From positions 1-64,000 of the forward strand of contig JBBDNV010000128.1 in the NCBI GenBank assembly GCA_040877415.1: a stretch of 64,000 bases of DNA, read 5' to 3'. Source of the DNA: JBBDNV01 sp040877415 (GTDB lineage Bacteria > Planctomycetota > Planctomycetia > Pirellulales > PALSA-1355). Position 1 is the stretch's first letter. The number at the start of each line of letters is the position of its first letter. Position numbers and translations under genes: made by a program. The notes below the pieces were generated by a model. It was not told where the DNA came from. It searched no databases and worked only from the letters and a program-made list of their open reading frames with translations. This document shows, one piece after another, positions 43,254 through 50,934 of the stretch.

Positions 43254-44768
43254 ATGAACCGGGCGTCCGCAAGCGAACTCATTCCCCTTGTTGCGCAAGC
43301 GGCTGCACACGCAGGGCAGTTGGCGCTGGTGACAACCGAAGGGCGCTTCAGCTACGAGCAACTGCTGGACGCTTCGGCGCGCGGCGCATCGGTCCTTCTC
43401 GACGGACGTAAAGATCTCCGCGAGGCGCGGGTCGCATTCTTGCACCCGCCCGGCTTTGGCTACGCGACAACCCAATGGGCAATCTGGCGGGCGGGAGGCG
43501 TCGCCGTGCCCTTGGCCGTGATGCACCCACCCGCGGAGTTGGCCTACGTAATCGAAGATTCGCAGGCTTCCACCGTGGTGGCCGACCCGGATTTACGGTC
43601 CATCGTGCAACCGCTGGCTGAAAAGTCCGGTTTACGGTTTGTCCTTAGCTCACATGTCACCACGGGGCCGGCCAAATCACTGCCCCAGGTCGATCCGGCA
43701 CGACGGGCGATGATCCTTTACACCAGCGGCACGACCAGCCGGCCCAAAGGTGTTGTTTCGACTCACGAAATGATTGCCGCTCAGATTGGCTCGCTGGTCG
43801 AAGCATGGGAGTGGACGGCAAACGATCACATTCTCCACGTGCTGCCATTACACCACGTCCACGGAATCATCAATGCCTTGAGCTGCGCGCTGTGGTGTGG
43901 TGCAACCTGCCAGATGCTGCCGAAGTTCGATGCCCGGGAAGTCTGGCAGCGGATCTGTCGGTCACACGAGCTGACCTTGTTCATGGCAGTCCCGACGATC
44001 TACGCGAAATTGATCGCCGAGTGGGAAACGGCATCGCCCGAAGATAAGAAAATGATGTCTCAGGGCTGCAAGCGGCTCCGGTTGATGGTCTCTGGCTCGG
44101 CTGCCCTGCCTGTCAGTATGTTCGAAAAGTGGCAGTCAATCAGCGGTCACGCGCTCCTGGAGCGCTACGGCATGACCGAGATCGGCATGGCACTCTCGAA
44201 TCCCCTCCGCGGCAAGCGGAAGCCTGGATACGTTGGCTTGCCGTTGCCGGGAGTCGAGGTCCGGTTGGTCGGCGACGACGGCCGACCGCCGGACGATGGA
44301 TGTCCCGGCGAGATTCAAGTCAGGGGTCCGAACGTCTTTAAGGAATACTGGCGGCGCCCGGAGGCCACCCGTGCGGCGTTTACCGACGACGGTTGGTTCA
44401 GGACCGGCGACATCGCGGTGCGCGAAAGCGGAGTTTTTCGCATCCTGGGAAGGAATTCAGTCGACATCATCAAGACCGGTGGATACAAAGTATCGGCATT
44501 AGAGATCGAGGAAGTGCTGCTCGAACACGAGGCCGTCCGGCAATGCGCCGTGGTCGCTATCGAGGACCCCGAGTGGGGAGAGCGGGTTGGCGCAGCCGTT
44601 GTGCTTAGGCCCGGGCAGGATCTCACCTTAAGCCAGTTGCGCGCCTGGGCGAAGCGGCGCTTGGCCCCGTACAAGGTTCCAAGCAAATTGATTACGCTCG
44701 ATGAGCTTCCGCGCAACACCATGGGGAAAGTGACCAAGCCCAAGGTCGTCGAACTCTTTGACCGCTGA
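43254..44768 (+). CDS. Acyl-CoA synthetase, malonyl-CoA synthetase (MatB)-like
   Basis: 504 aa, ANL superfamily. AMP-binding motif YTSGTTSRPKG (about residues 156-166), LPLHHVHGIINAL motif, YGMTEIGMALSNPLRG (A5 motif region), GWFRTGDIA (A7), GRNSVDIIKTGGYKVSALEIEE (A8), and a final catalytic lysine in NTMGKVTK. The HHVHG and TGGYKVSA patterns and the overall length resemble MatB malonyl-CoA synthetases rather than long-chain FadD. It would activate a carboxylate with ATP and CoA in the cytoplasm. The neighbours (kinase, dispersed repeats) give no pathway context. No other malonate genes are visible. Confidence 0.8.
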   Translation: MNRASASELIPLVAQAAAHAGQLALVTTEGRFSYEQLLDASARGASVLLDGRKDLREARVAFLHPPGFGYATTQWAIWRAGGVAVPLAVMHPPAELAYVIEDSQASTVVADPDLRSIVQPLAEKSGLRFVLSSHVTTGPAKSLPQVDPARRAMILYTSGTTSRPKGVVSTHEMIAAQIGSLVEAWEWTANDHILHVLPLHHVHGIINALSCALWCGATCQMLPKFDAREVWQRICRSHELTLFMAVPTIYAKLIAEWETASPEDKKMMSQGCKRLRLMVSGSAALPVSMFEKWQSISGHALLERYGMTEIGMALSNPLRGKRKPGYVGLPLPGVEVRLVGDDGRPPDDGCPGEIQVRGPNVFKEYWRRPEATRAAFTDDGWFRTGDIAVRESGVFRILGRNSVDIIKTGGYKVSALEIEEVLLEHEAVRQCAVVAIEDPEWGERVGAAVVLRPGQDLTLSQLRAWAKRRLAPYKVPSKLITLDELPRNTMGKVTKPKVVELFDR

Positions 44769-44898
44769 AGAGAACCGTTCAGCGCAACGACCAACGGAAC
44801 GAGACTCTGCCTTCGAATCGCAATGGCCAAAGGGCAACTCACCGGACTAGGAATCAGTCTGTCGATGGCGAACCGTGGCAGACAAATGCCCCGCCGGC

Positions 44899-44946
44899 TC
44901 AAAAATCGGTCTTATTTCAGGACGTTCCAAAAATCGGTCGGGTTTG
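44899..44946 (+). repeat. AAAATCGGTC dispersed repeat, tandem copies 3 and 4
   Basis: CTCAAAAATCGGTCTTATTT (44899-44918) and CCAAAAATCGGTCGGGTTTG (44927-44946), 28 bp apart, share the core of 37530-37552 and 39036-39057. They sit immediately next to a decayed tRNA-like sequence. Confidence 0.55.
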
Positions 44947-44947
44947 A

Positions 44948-45020
44948 TTGGACAACGCAGAATCGAACTGCGACGATGTGGCGTTGGGGATGCGACCCTA
45001 CCCTGGCAGGGAAAAATGCT
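44948..45020 (-). pseudogene. Decayed tRNA-like sequence
   Basis: On the minus strand a perfect T-arm (CGCAG-TTCGATT-CTGCG, complement of 44956-44972), a D-arm (CCCT-GCCAGGGT-AGGG, complement of 44996-45011) and exactly 23 nt between them match tRNA spacing. The anticodon stem (CGCAT/GCCAC) and acceptor stem do not pair. The loop would give CCA (Trp). I read it as a tRNA remnant, possibly a used integration site, not a functional tRNA. Chance similarity cannot be excluded. Confidence 0.35.
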
Positions 45021-45099
45021 GCGCGGGCGAACTTGAACAGCAGAAGCGAAAACGTCGGGCTCACTTGAACGATGACTGACAATAGGAAAGGATCACGCG

Positions 45100-45207
45100 A
45101 TGGGAGACAAAGGCGGCAAGAAAGGCAAGGACAAGAGCAAGAAACAGAAGGCGATGAAACAGGAACAAACGATGAAAGGGAAGCAGGATAAGAACCGGCC
45201 GAAGTGA
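45100..45207 (+). CDS. Small lysine-rich protein (35 aa)
   Basis: 35 codons, ATG 45100 with AAAGGA upstream, MGDKGGKKGKDKSKKQKAMK and continuing Lys/Gln-rich to a PK end. Similar very short, almost entirely Lys/Asp/Glu/Gln proteins starting MGDKG or MGSKG are found across many bacteria and have no assigned function. It is separate from the IS66 remnant that follows. The length and extreme composition rule out a folded enzyme. Confidence 0.6.
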   Translation: MGDKGGKKGKDKSKKQKAMKQEQTMKGKQDKNRPK

Positions 45208-45265
45208 GGTCGACGCCCGATTGCTGGCCACGAGCGTGGTCCTCTATGCGAGAAGCCTGGCGGCC

Positions 45266-45427
45266 GTGCTGAGCCAGAGTCTGTCGGTCGAGGTCTAGCT
45301 CTGCGCTCTGCCGAGCGACATGCGGCGCAGCTTCGACGGGTTGATGCGAATGGCCGAAGAGCACCTCGAGCGGAACGTGCTGAAGGGAGGGCTGTTCGTG
45401 TTTGTCAACCGGCACCGCGACCGGGTG
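45266..45427 (+). mobile_element. tnpB: IS66-family TnpB (Orf2) remnant
   Basis: In frame, 45299-45427 reads LCALPSDMRRSFDGLMRMAE then HLERNVLKGGLFVFVNRHRDRV, which matches the central TnpB protein of IS66-type insertion sequences (consensus YLCT-PTDMRKSFDGL... FVFVNRRRDRVK). A stop codon (TAG 45296-45298) replaces the expected Tyr just before it, and homology ends abruptly after RDRV; no TnpC transposase or inverted repeats are visible. A decayed fragment. Confidence 0.75.
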
Positions 45428-45521
45428 AGGCGAGCGTCCGAAACGCCGGTGTCATCTATCGGTCGTAATTCAGGGATCCGAAGAAACCGATGGATTTCTG
45501 GCACTGAAGCCGGGCTGGATG
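45428..45521. other. Sequence between IS66 remnant and SRPBCC gene
   Basis: No coding or repeat signal seen; it ends at the stop of the SRPBCC gene. Confidence 0.25.
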
Positions 45522-45959
45522 TCATGTCAACAGACGAGCGGCACTTCGGGCGTTCGACCGGAACTGGCGGCGAAGCAATGGCCTGCTGAAGAATTCGATC
45601 GTGCGACCGAGCCATCCCCACGGCGTGTCCCATTCGACCTCCACGGTGACGCGCGTGATTCCGTCAGCTTCTTGGAATCGGTCCTGTCCACGAAACGGCA
45701 CGCCAAACGGCATTGTGCCCGCGATCTGACGTGAAACGCCTGGCTCACAGGCCATCACTTCCCAACGCCCCAGCCACTCGCGGCCGAGCAAGCGGATCAC
45801 TTGTGTGTATCCGGCACCTGTGTGGTCGAACGGTCCGCGGACATCCCGGATCGAACTCCACTCCTTATTCCATTTCGTCCAGTCCTCAGGATCTGTGAAC
45901 AGTTTCCAAACCCGGTCCAGCGGCGCCGCGAACTCAGCGGTTTCGATGATGCGGCCCAT
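45522..45959 (-). CDS. SRPBCC (START/Bet v1-like) family protein
   Basis: 145 aa from ATG 45959. Typical fold pattern: IIETAEFAAPLDRVWKLFTD (first strand and helix), DWTKWNKEWSSIRDV, TGAGYTQVIRL, then alternating strands and a long final helix with FFSRPLLRRQFRSNARS. It should bind a small hydrophobic ligand in a cavity. The frame is open further upstream but only with intergenic content. It lies downstream of the Cys-rich small protein on the same strand (92-bp gap), so they may be co-expressed. It lies just past the IS66 remnant. Confidence 0.7.
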   Translation of the reverse strand: MGRIIETAEFAAPLDRVWKLFTDPEDWTKWNKEWSSIRDVRGPFDHTGAGYTQVIRLLGREWLGRWEVMACEPGVSRQIAGTMPFGVPFRGQDRFQEADGITRVTVEVEWDTPWGWLGRTIEFFSRPLLRRQFRSNARSAARLLT

Positions 45960-46051
45960 CGCCACTCGTTTATCAGAGAATCGGTATCGAACGAAGATTT
46001 TAGCGCAGACTTTCCTCAAGTCTTCGCCGCCTCGGCGGATACACGACACGG

Positions 46052-46195
46052 CTACTTCTTTGCCTTGTCCGAGTGCCGTTTGGTTTGCGCCACTTCTTGC
46101 TTCCGGTAATCGCCGATGACGCCTTTCAGGGGGCAGACTGAGAATGCCGGACACTTCTTGCAGCCGACTACTAGAGCGATTGGGCATAACGTCAT
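46052..46195 (-). CDS. Small Cys-rich protein with CP-x(8)-C-x2-C-x5-C pattern
   Basis: 47 aa from ATG 46195 (GGGAGAAATGAG upstream, so the 15-aa N-terminal extension is not needed). Sequence MTLCPIALVVGCKKCPAFSV then CPLKGVIGDYRKQ holds four cysteines (C4, C12, C15, C21) that could coordinate a metal or Fe-S cluster. I recall similar short proteins in other bacteria (CPIA..GCKKCP..CPLK..IGDY) with no assigned role. It leads a possible two-gene operon with the SRPBCC protein. Confidence 0.6.
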   Translation of the reverse strand: MTLCPIALVVGCKKCPAFSVCPLKGVIGDYRKQEVAQTKRHSDKAKK

Positions 46196-46705
46196 CTCAT
46201 TTCTCCCTTTTTGTTTGTGTGCGCTGCGGGCGGACAAGGGCTCGGAGTCGAATTTACCCCACGGAAACCGGCCCCGATCCCCCTTATCCGTGCTCTAACG
46301 ACTGAGTTCAGCCGCGTGCCGACCATTGGGTGGCGGCTGTGAACATTCTACCAGTTTTCCGGCACCACCGCGCTACGCCGGTCGCGCGCGTCATCAATCG
46401 GTGGAATGATGGCACGTTCGAGAAATCGTGTGAGATCATGACAAAGCGGACTGCCGGCGGAAAAATATCATTGGCATTCCAACGAGTGCTTGGCCGCGAT
46501 CACCGAGACGCGTAAGCGTAACGTGGTGGACGTGGCAAAGCACCTTGTACGAACTGAGGAACCGGGGCCGCCCGGAAAAACAGAGGAGAATTCACGATGC
46601 GCTAGATGCGAGGGGGGGTGGCGCGATGCTAAGATAGCGAGCATTCCTAGCCTGGATCGGTTTCGGGCTCAGTTCAAATGGGAAATTTCTGCCAGGAGGC
46701 GCATC
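46196..46705. other. Intergenic region, no supported gene
   Basis: About 510 bp. Short open frames occur but none has homology, a good ribosome site and plausible composition at once. There is a stretch that vaguely resembles a tRNA on the minus strand (near 46240-46310, GTTAGAGCA and TTCGACTCC at unsuitable spacing), which I do not call. The promoter of the SPFH gene presumably lies at its right end. Confidence 0.3.
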
Positions 46706-47626
46706 ATGGTCACAGAACACGACATCGGCGCTGCGGCCCGACAGGCCGGTCGTGAATTGCGTCAACTACGGTCGAGTATGCCGAGCTTTGTCGAGTTGGC
46801 TACCTTGCTCGTCCTCCTCGCTATCAGTCTAGGACTCGCAATGTCTGTGGGTCAGACGAGTGTCGACTGGGGTATTTTCATTGGCCTGGCAGGTGCGATT
46901 GTTTCGGCACTCGTGGCCGCATCGATCAAAATCGCCAATCAATGGGAGCGGGGCCTTGTGCTCCGACTCGGCGAGTTCCAGTCGATCCGCGGGCCCGGGA
47001 TGTTCTTCGTCGTGCCAATCATTGATCGGGTGCGGATGGTTGACACCCGGGTGCTCGCAGTAGACATTCCTCGACAAGAGGCCATCACCAGGGACAACGT
47101 TCCCGTGTCGATCAACGGAGCGCTGTTCTTCAAGGTGACGAGCGCCGAAGATGCGGTGATGAAGATTCAGGACTATGTTTACGGCATTTCCTTGTTGGCC
47201 CAAACGGCGCTACGCGACGTGGTGGGCGGGATGCTGCTCGACGAACTACTGTCGGAGCGCGAACGGATCGGCAAGCAGGTTGTGCAAGCGGTCGAGACCG
47301 ACTCGAAAGAGTGGGGATTGCACGTTACCGGCATTCGTCTGATGGACATCGATATGCCGGAGGACCTGAAGCGGATTATGTCGCGACAGGCGGGCGCGGA
47401 GCGGGAAAAGCGGGCAACGATTACGAAGGCGGAGGGCGATAGGCTCGCAGCGGAGAATTTAGCGGCCGCCGCGGCAACGATGCTTGCCAGCCCCGGTGCC
47501 ATGCAACTGCGCACATTACAGACGCTTGACGGACTTGGTCCCACTGCCTCCAACACGGTCGTATTGGCCATTCCTGTCGAGGTCATGCAGTTGGCCGCGC
47601 GGCTCAGCCGGCCAGCGGGCACCTAA
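46706..47626 (+). CDS. SPFH-domain / slipin (stomatin-like) protein
   Basis: 306 aa from ATG 46706 with AGGAGG at 46694-46699 (6-nt spacer), which decides the start. Two membrane segments (about 30-50 and 56-77) precede the SPFH/Band-7 domain: IANQWERGLVLRLGEF, GPGMFFVVPIIDRVRMVDTR, RQEAITRDNVPVSINGALFF, LRDVVGGMLLDELLSERE. The end (KRATITKAEGDRLAAENLA, then a helical tail) is the family oligomerisation region. Slipins form membrane microdomain scaffolds and often work with NfeD-type proteases; no NfeD gene is adjacent. Located in the inner membrane. Confidence 0.9.
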   Translation: MVTEHDIGAAARQAGRELRQLRSSMPSFVELATLLVLLAISLGLAMSVGQTSVDWGIFIGLAGAIVSALVAASIKIANQWERGLVLRLGEFQSIRGPGMFFVVPIIDRVRMVDTRVLAVDIPRQEAITRDNVPVSINGALFFKVTSAEDAVMKIQDYVYGISLLAQTALRDVVGGMLLDELLSERERIGKQVVQAVETDSKEWGLHVTGIRLMDIDMPEDLKRIMSRQAGAEREKRATITKAEGDRLAAENLAAAAATMLASPGAMQLRTLQTLDGLGPTASNTVVLAIPVEVMQLAARLSRPAGT

Positions 47627-47903
47627 AGTTTGGAGAACACTAAAAATCTTAATCCCACGAATCGGCCTGCATCGGTTAGATCAAGCCGGAGGCCGAAACG
47701 GATGCCCAAAAACGTTCGGTTCTCAACACACTCGACCCACATGGCGGCCGCAGCGATCTGAAGACGACGCCGGGAACCGATGGAGCTGATGGCCGGGATG
47801 GGCAAGTTGACCGTGGAAATGATGGGAGGCGTCGGTTTCGCAAGCGAAAGCCGGACCGAGTGCTGACCGCCAGCTCGCGGAGGGTGAGGAATAGAACGAG
47901 CTT
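47627..47903. other. Convergent intergenic region
   Basis: No gene is supported in the 277 bp before the terminator hairpin. Composition is mixed; an open frame on the minus strand is present but has no homology. Confidence 0.3.
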
Positions 47904-47933
47904 AAGGGCGCGGAGCATCGGAACCGCGCCCTT
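47904..47933. terminator. Hairpin terminator between convergent genes
   Basis: A perfect 10-bp stem, AAGGGCGCGG (47904-47913) and CCGCGCCCTT (47924-47933), with a 10-nt loop, lies 10 bp beyond the stop of the gene to its right. No T-run follows on the plus side; it may stop transcription from the minus gene (its RNA reads into AAGCTCG). Confidence 0.55.
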
Positions 47934-47943
47934 CGAGAGAGCG

Positions 47944-49707
47944 TCAGGGCGTGTCACCCGCCGTGCCGAGTACCCGCGGCGGGAAACGACGATCGATCAA
48001 TTGCCGCGCTTTGTCCAGGAAAGTGGACCACGGACTACCGAGATCGGGCGCCACGTGATCCCACTCATGGCTGACGTACGAAATATAGAAACCGCGATAG
48101 ACGACGTAGTGATAGTAGCTTGAGCCGTCACGTCCGGAATTGCCGGTGAAATCCGAGTCGTGGTCTTGAATGCCCTCGAGCGGAGTCGCCGAGTAGGACC
48201 GGATCGTGACCGTCAAGCCGGGACCGCTCTGAGGTTTTGCGGTCGGCCAGGTCTGTTGATGACTTTGCAAGATTGCTGCCGCGTCGGGAATCGACAGCGA
48301 GCCGATGAAGACTGACGTGTAACCGCTCGCGCGGCCGAACGTACCGCCGATCGTCCGCCCGTCGAAATAGATCCGTTCTTGTCCGCGGTCGGATCCTTCG
48401 AGGAGCGTTGCCAAATCGCCGATCTGGAAGCCGGTCGGTGCGGCCGGCGCGGCGGAGTGATCTTGCTGGAGGTCGTTGCCCCTGGCAGGACCCGCCGTCG
48501 AATTAGCGGCCGGCGTCGACGTCGTGTCACCGCCCGGATCGCTGTCGTGGGGGTTCGCGCCGCCTTGAACCCGCGGCGTGGCGGCGTCGGCCGCGTCGCG
48601 CGGCGAACTGCTGTAGAACCGCACCTGGATTCGACCGTCGGGCAGCACCGTAATGCCCGTCACCAGCTCGGCCTGCGAGGGATCCGGGGGCGGACCGAGG
48701 TTGACGAACGAATCGGGATTCAGACCACGACCCCAGAGCGTCGAGAGCGCCTCGTCGAGCGAACGGCCGACGACGTCGGTCGGCTGCGGCGGATCGACCG
48801 AGCGCGGCATCGGCGGATTGAGCGGCGGGCCTGTTGGCTTTGCGGGCGTCGGCGTCGACCCCGCCGAATTCGTACTCGCCGAGGAGGGCCCGGCCGCGGT
48901 CGTGCGGCCCGTCGGTTGCCGGGTCGGCGATGTCCAGGCGCCGAACGTGCGACCAGGCCATCCGCCCGCCGCGTCCATCACGATCAACAGATTCTCGACG
49001 TAGTCGTCCGCTAAAGGACCGGATTTCGAGTACCCGTTTGCGGTCGGTCTCGGCGAAGAGGTTCCAGATCGGTTGCCGTTGCTTGCGGGCGGGGTATTGC
49101 CGGAGGTCGCGGGCGGAGTCGATTCGCTTCGCCCCAAAGTTGGTCCGTGCTCCGCATGAACCGCCGTTACGAATGCGATTATCTGCATCAAGTCCAAGCC
49201 CGGATTGGACGCGGCTCTGCCAGCCGTTTGTGCATTCGGGTCCTTCTTGGCGGCCGCGGCGTTCGGGCGGACCGCGCCGACCATGTGATTGGGCGAAACC
49301 TGCAGTTGCAATTCGTCGCTCGCCGCGTCGTAGCGGCCGACCCAGGGCAAGGTCTGTGGCTGGGTCATTCGCTTGCCGTCGGGCCGAACTAGCAGCGTGC
49401 CCCGAATCGTAAACTCATTGCTGGCTCGACCGAGACCCTGCATCTCGACCGTCAACTCCGTCGGATCGTCGGCCGAGTAAGCAATGCGACCCAGGCCGCG
49501 GACGAGATACAGGTCGGGCGTCTGGGCCTCGATCAGCAGGGCGAACGGAAACCGCTGGTCGTCGCTGACAAACAGCCCCTGCGACTGCGGCGGGGAAGAA
49601 ACCGCAGCAGTCGTGTGCTCGACGGCCAAGCCCGCGCCGGCTTCGAGCAAGAGGACGCACACTGCGAGCAACGACGCGGCACGACGCCAGATTGCACAAG
49701 ACATCAT
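47944..49707 (-). CDS. Secreted, low-complexity-rich protein of unknown function
   Basis: 587 aa. A signal peptide (residues about 1-28, MMSCAIWRRAASLLAVCVLL) is followed by a beta-rich region (about 40-145), a long Pro/Ser/Thr/Gly-rich linker (about 160-310, many SGNTPPASNG-type runs), a segment GRSLDEALSTLWGRGLNPDSFVNLGPPPD, a second linker and a C-terminal globular part (about 430-587) with YYHYVVYRGFYISYVSHEWDH. No recognised domain. AGGGAG lies upstream of ATG 49707. It is probably a surface or periplasmic protein. Confidence 0.6.
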   Translation of the reverse strand: MMSCAIWRRAASLLAVCVLLLEAGAGLAVEHTTAAVSSPPQSQGLFVSDDQRFPFALLIEAQTPDLYLVRGLGRIAYSADDPTELTVEMQGLGRASNEFTIRGTLLVRPDGKRMTQPQTLPWVGRYDAASDELQLQVSPNHMVGAVRPNAAAAKKDPNAQTAGRAASNPGLDLMQIIAFVTAVHAEHGPTLGRSESTPPATSGNTPPASNGNRSGTSSPRPTANGYSKSGPLADDYVENLLIVMDAAGGWPGRTFGAWTSPTRQPTGRTTAAGPSSASTNSAGSTPTPAKPTGPPLNPPMPRSVDPPQPTDVVGRSLDEALSTLWGRGLNPDSFVNLGPPPDPSQAELVTGITVLPDGRIQVRFYSSSPRDAADAATPRVQGGANPHDSDPGGDTTSTPAANSTAGPARGNDLQQDHSAAPAAPTGFQIGDLATLLEGSDRGQERIYFDGRTIGGTFGRASGYTSVFIGSLSIPDAAAILQSHQQTWPTAKPQSGPGLTVTIRSYSATPLEGIQDHDSDFTGNSGRDGSSYYHYVVYRGFYISYVSHEWDHVAPDLGSPWSTFLDKARQLIDRRFPPRVLGTAGDTP

Positions 49708-50206
49708 GAGGACTCCCTGCTAACAAAAGTCTCGATCCAATGGCAAGCAAGCCTAGTTCGCACAAAGGGGGGAAGGACGCGGTTTCCATCGGGTTTTTCT
49801 GCCGGTTTTGGTCGCAGCCGGTTGGCTGTGCTGGCGGCGGCGGTTAGTTAGATAATGACGAGCACCAGCGCCAAACTAAGGATGCGGCGCGCACCTGAAG
49901 TGATGAACGAAAGGCCCCGGGCGTGAGCCGGCGAGAGCAGTCACCTTCGCACCTAGCCGCGTGACGACGTGGCGTTCCTGGTTTTCAGACCCATTGCCGA
50001 CGATTACAAATACTTTCGAAAAAAGATGCTGAACCTGTCGATCTCGCTGTCCCTCGTTTATCAAAGCGGGTATCGCGGAAGTCGAGATGGAGCTTCGCCA
50101 GCTGTTCGATCCGGCGGACTTCGGACCCGAGGGGGCGCAGGGGTAGACGCGGCGAGTGGCCGCCGCGGCGGATGTTCCACGCTACAAACATGAGGAGGAA
50201 GAATTC
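49708..50206. other. Divergent intergenic region, no supported gene
   Basis: About 500 bp. Small open frames (for example around 49969-50190) have no recognisable product. The DoxX ribosome site AGGAGGAAG lies at its right end. A region of short GC palindromes is seen but no clear repeat. Confidence 0.3.
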
Positions 50207-50611
50207 ATGCAATCGACTGCGCAAACCGCCGGGATCTCGAAGGCGAGCCTGTTGGCCGGACGGACGATCAGCACGCTCGCCGTGCTGTTCCTGCTTTTCG
50301 ATGGCGTCACGAAAGTGCTGAAGGTGGCACCCGTCATGGAGGCCTGCGCTCAGCTCGGGATTCCCGAAAGCGTCGTCCCCGGGATTGGGATCGTCTTGCT
50401 CATCTGTACGGTCGTGTATGTGAATCCGCGGACATCCGTGCTGGGCGCGATCCTGCTGACCGGCTATCTCGGCGGCGCAACGGCGACGCACGTGCGCGTC
50501 GGCGGTCCCGTCTTTCCCGTCGTCTTCGCGGTCGTTTTCGGCGCGTTGGTCTGGCTGGGGCTGTTCTTGCGCGATGATCGGCTGCGCACACTCATCCCCC
50601 TGCGAAGATAG
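50207..50611 (+). CDS. DoxX-like membrane protein
   Basis: 134 aa, four hydrophobic segments: about 17-36 (AGRTISTLAVLFLLFDGVTK), 57-75, 81-100 and 105-124. Short polar loops and the GATATHVRVG motif fit the DoxX/DoxX-like family, membrane proteins that work with oxidoreductases or alongside sigma factors and SRPBCC-type proteins. ATG 50207 is preceded by AGGAGGAAG at 50191-50199. Directly after its stop lies a sigma-factor fragment. Function unknown in this class. Confidence 0.75.
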   Translation: MQSTAQTAGISKASLLAGRTISTLAVLFLLFDGVTKVLKVAPVMEACAQLGIPESVVPGIGIVLLICTVVYVNPRTSVLGAILLTGYLGGATATHVRVGGPVFPVVFAVVFGALVWLGLFLRDDRLRTLIPLRR

Positions 50612-50617
50612 GGCGGG

Positions 50618-50698
50618 CGGATCGTGCGCGACGTCGGCCTGGCTGAGGAGCTGGCGCAGGACGCTCTGGCGGCCGCGCTCGAGCAGTGGCTGCCCCTC
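50618..50698 (+). pseudogene. Sigma-70 (DUF6596-type ECF) N-terminal remnant
   Basis: In frame the segment reads RIVRDVGLAEELAQDALAAA then LEQW. This matches the highly conserved start of the large ECF sigma factors with a DUF6596 domain (consensus RDVGLAEDLAQDALVAALEQWP). Homology stops after about 25 codons. DoxX- and YCII-type genes are frequent neighbours of such factors, so this is probably a relic of one with its N-terminal end and most of the body deleted. Confidence 0.55.
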
Positions 50699-50934
50699 CC
50701 GGCAGCAGGGCCGCCCGCGTTAGATCATCGCCAAAGGAACACTCGTCGAATCTCTCGCACGGTCTCAAACGCCATTTGTTCAAGCACTTGCGGCGCAAGC
50801 CCGGATTCGATTCGAACGATCCCCCCGCCGGCGTGTCGATCGGCTTTGGTTTTTATGTCGCAATTTCGATCGCTCGCGGCACATAACTAGTGGCGGCGAG
50901 CGAGCGGCCGGCACAAAGGCTTGAGAGACCCGTC
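50699..50934. other. Intergenic region after sigma remnant
   Basis: No supported gene in about 235 bp; a basic open frame is present without homology. The promoter of the ECF sigma gene is presumably here. Confidence 0.3.

Noticed and set aside
46240..46310. Possible tRNA on the minus strand
   Set aside because: GTTAGAGCA and TTCGACTCC resemble D- and T-arm parts, but the spacing between them is 39 nt and the T-stem and acceptor do not pair.
47623..47805. 60-codon frame on the minus strand between SPFH and the secreted unknown gene
   Set aside because: No homology, no ribosome site and odd composition.
50686..50886. 66-codon open frame on the plus strand
   Set aside because: Product is basic and has no recognisable family; it overlaps the sigma-factor remnant in another frame.
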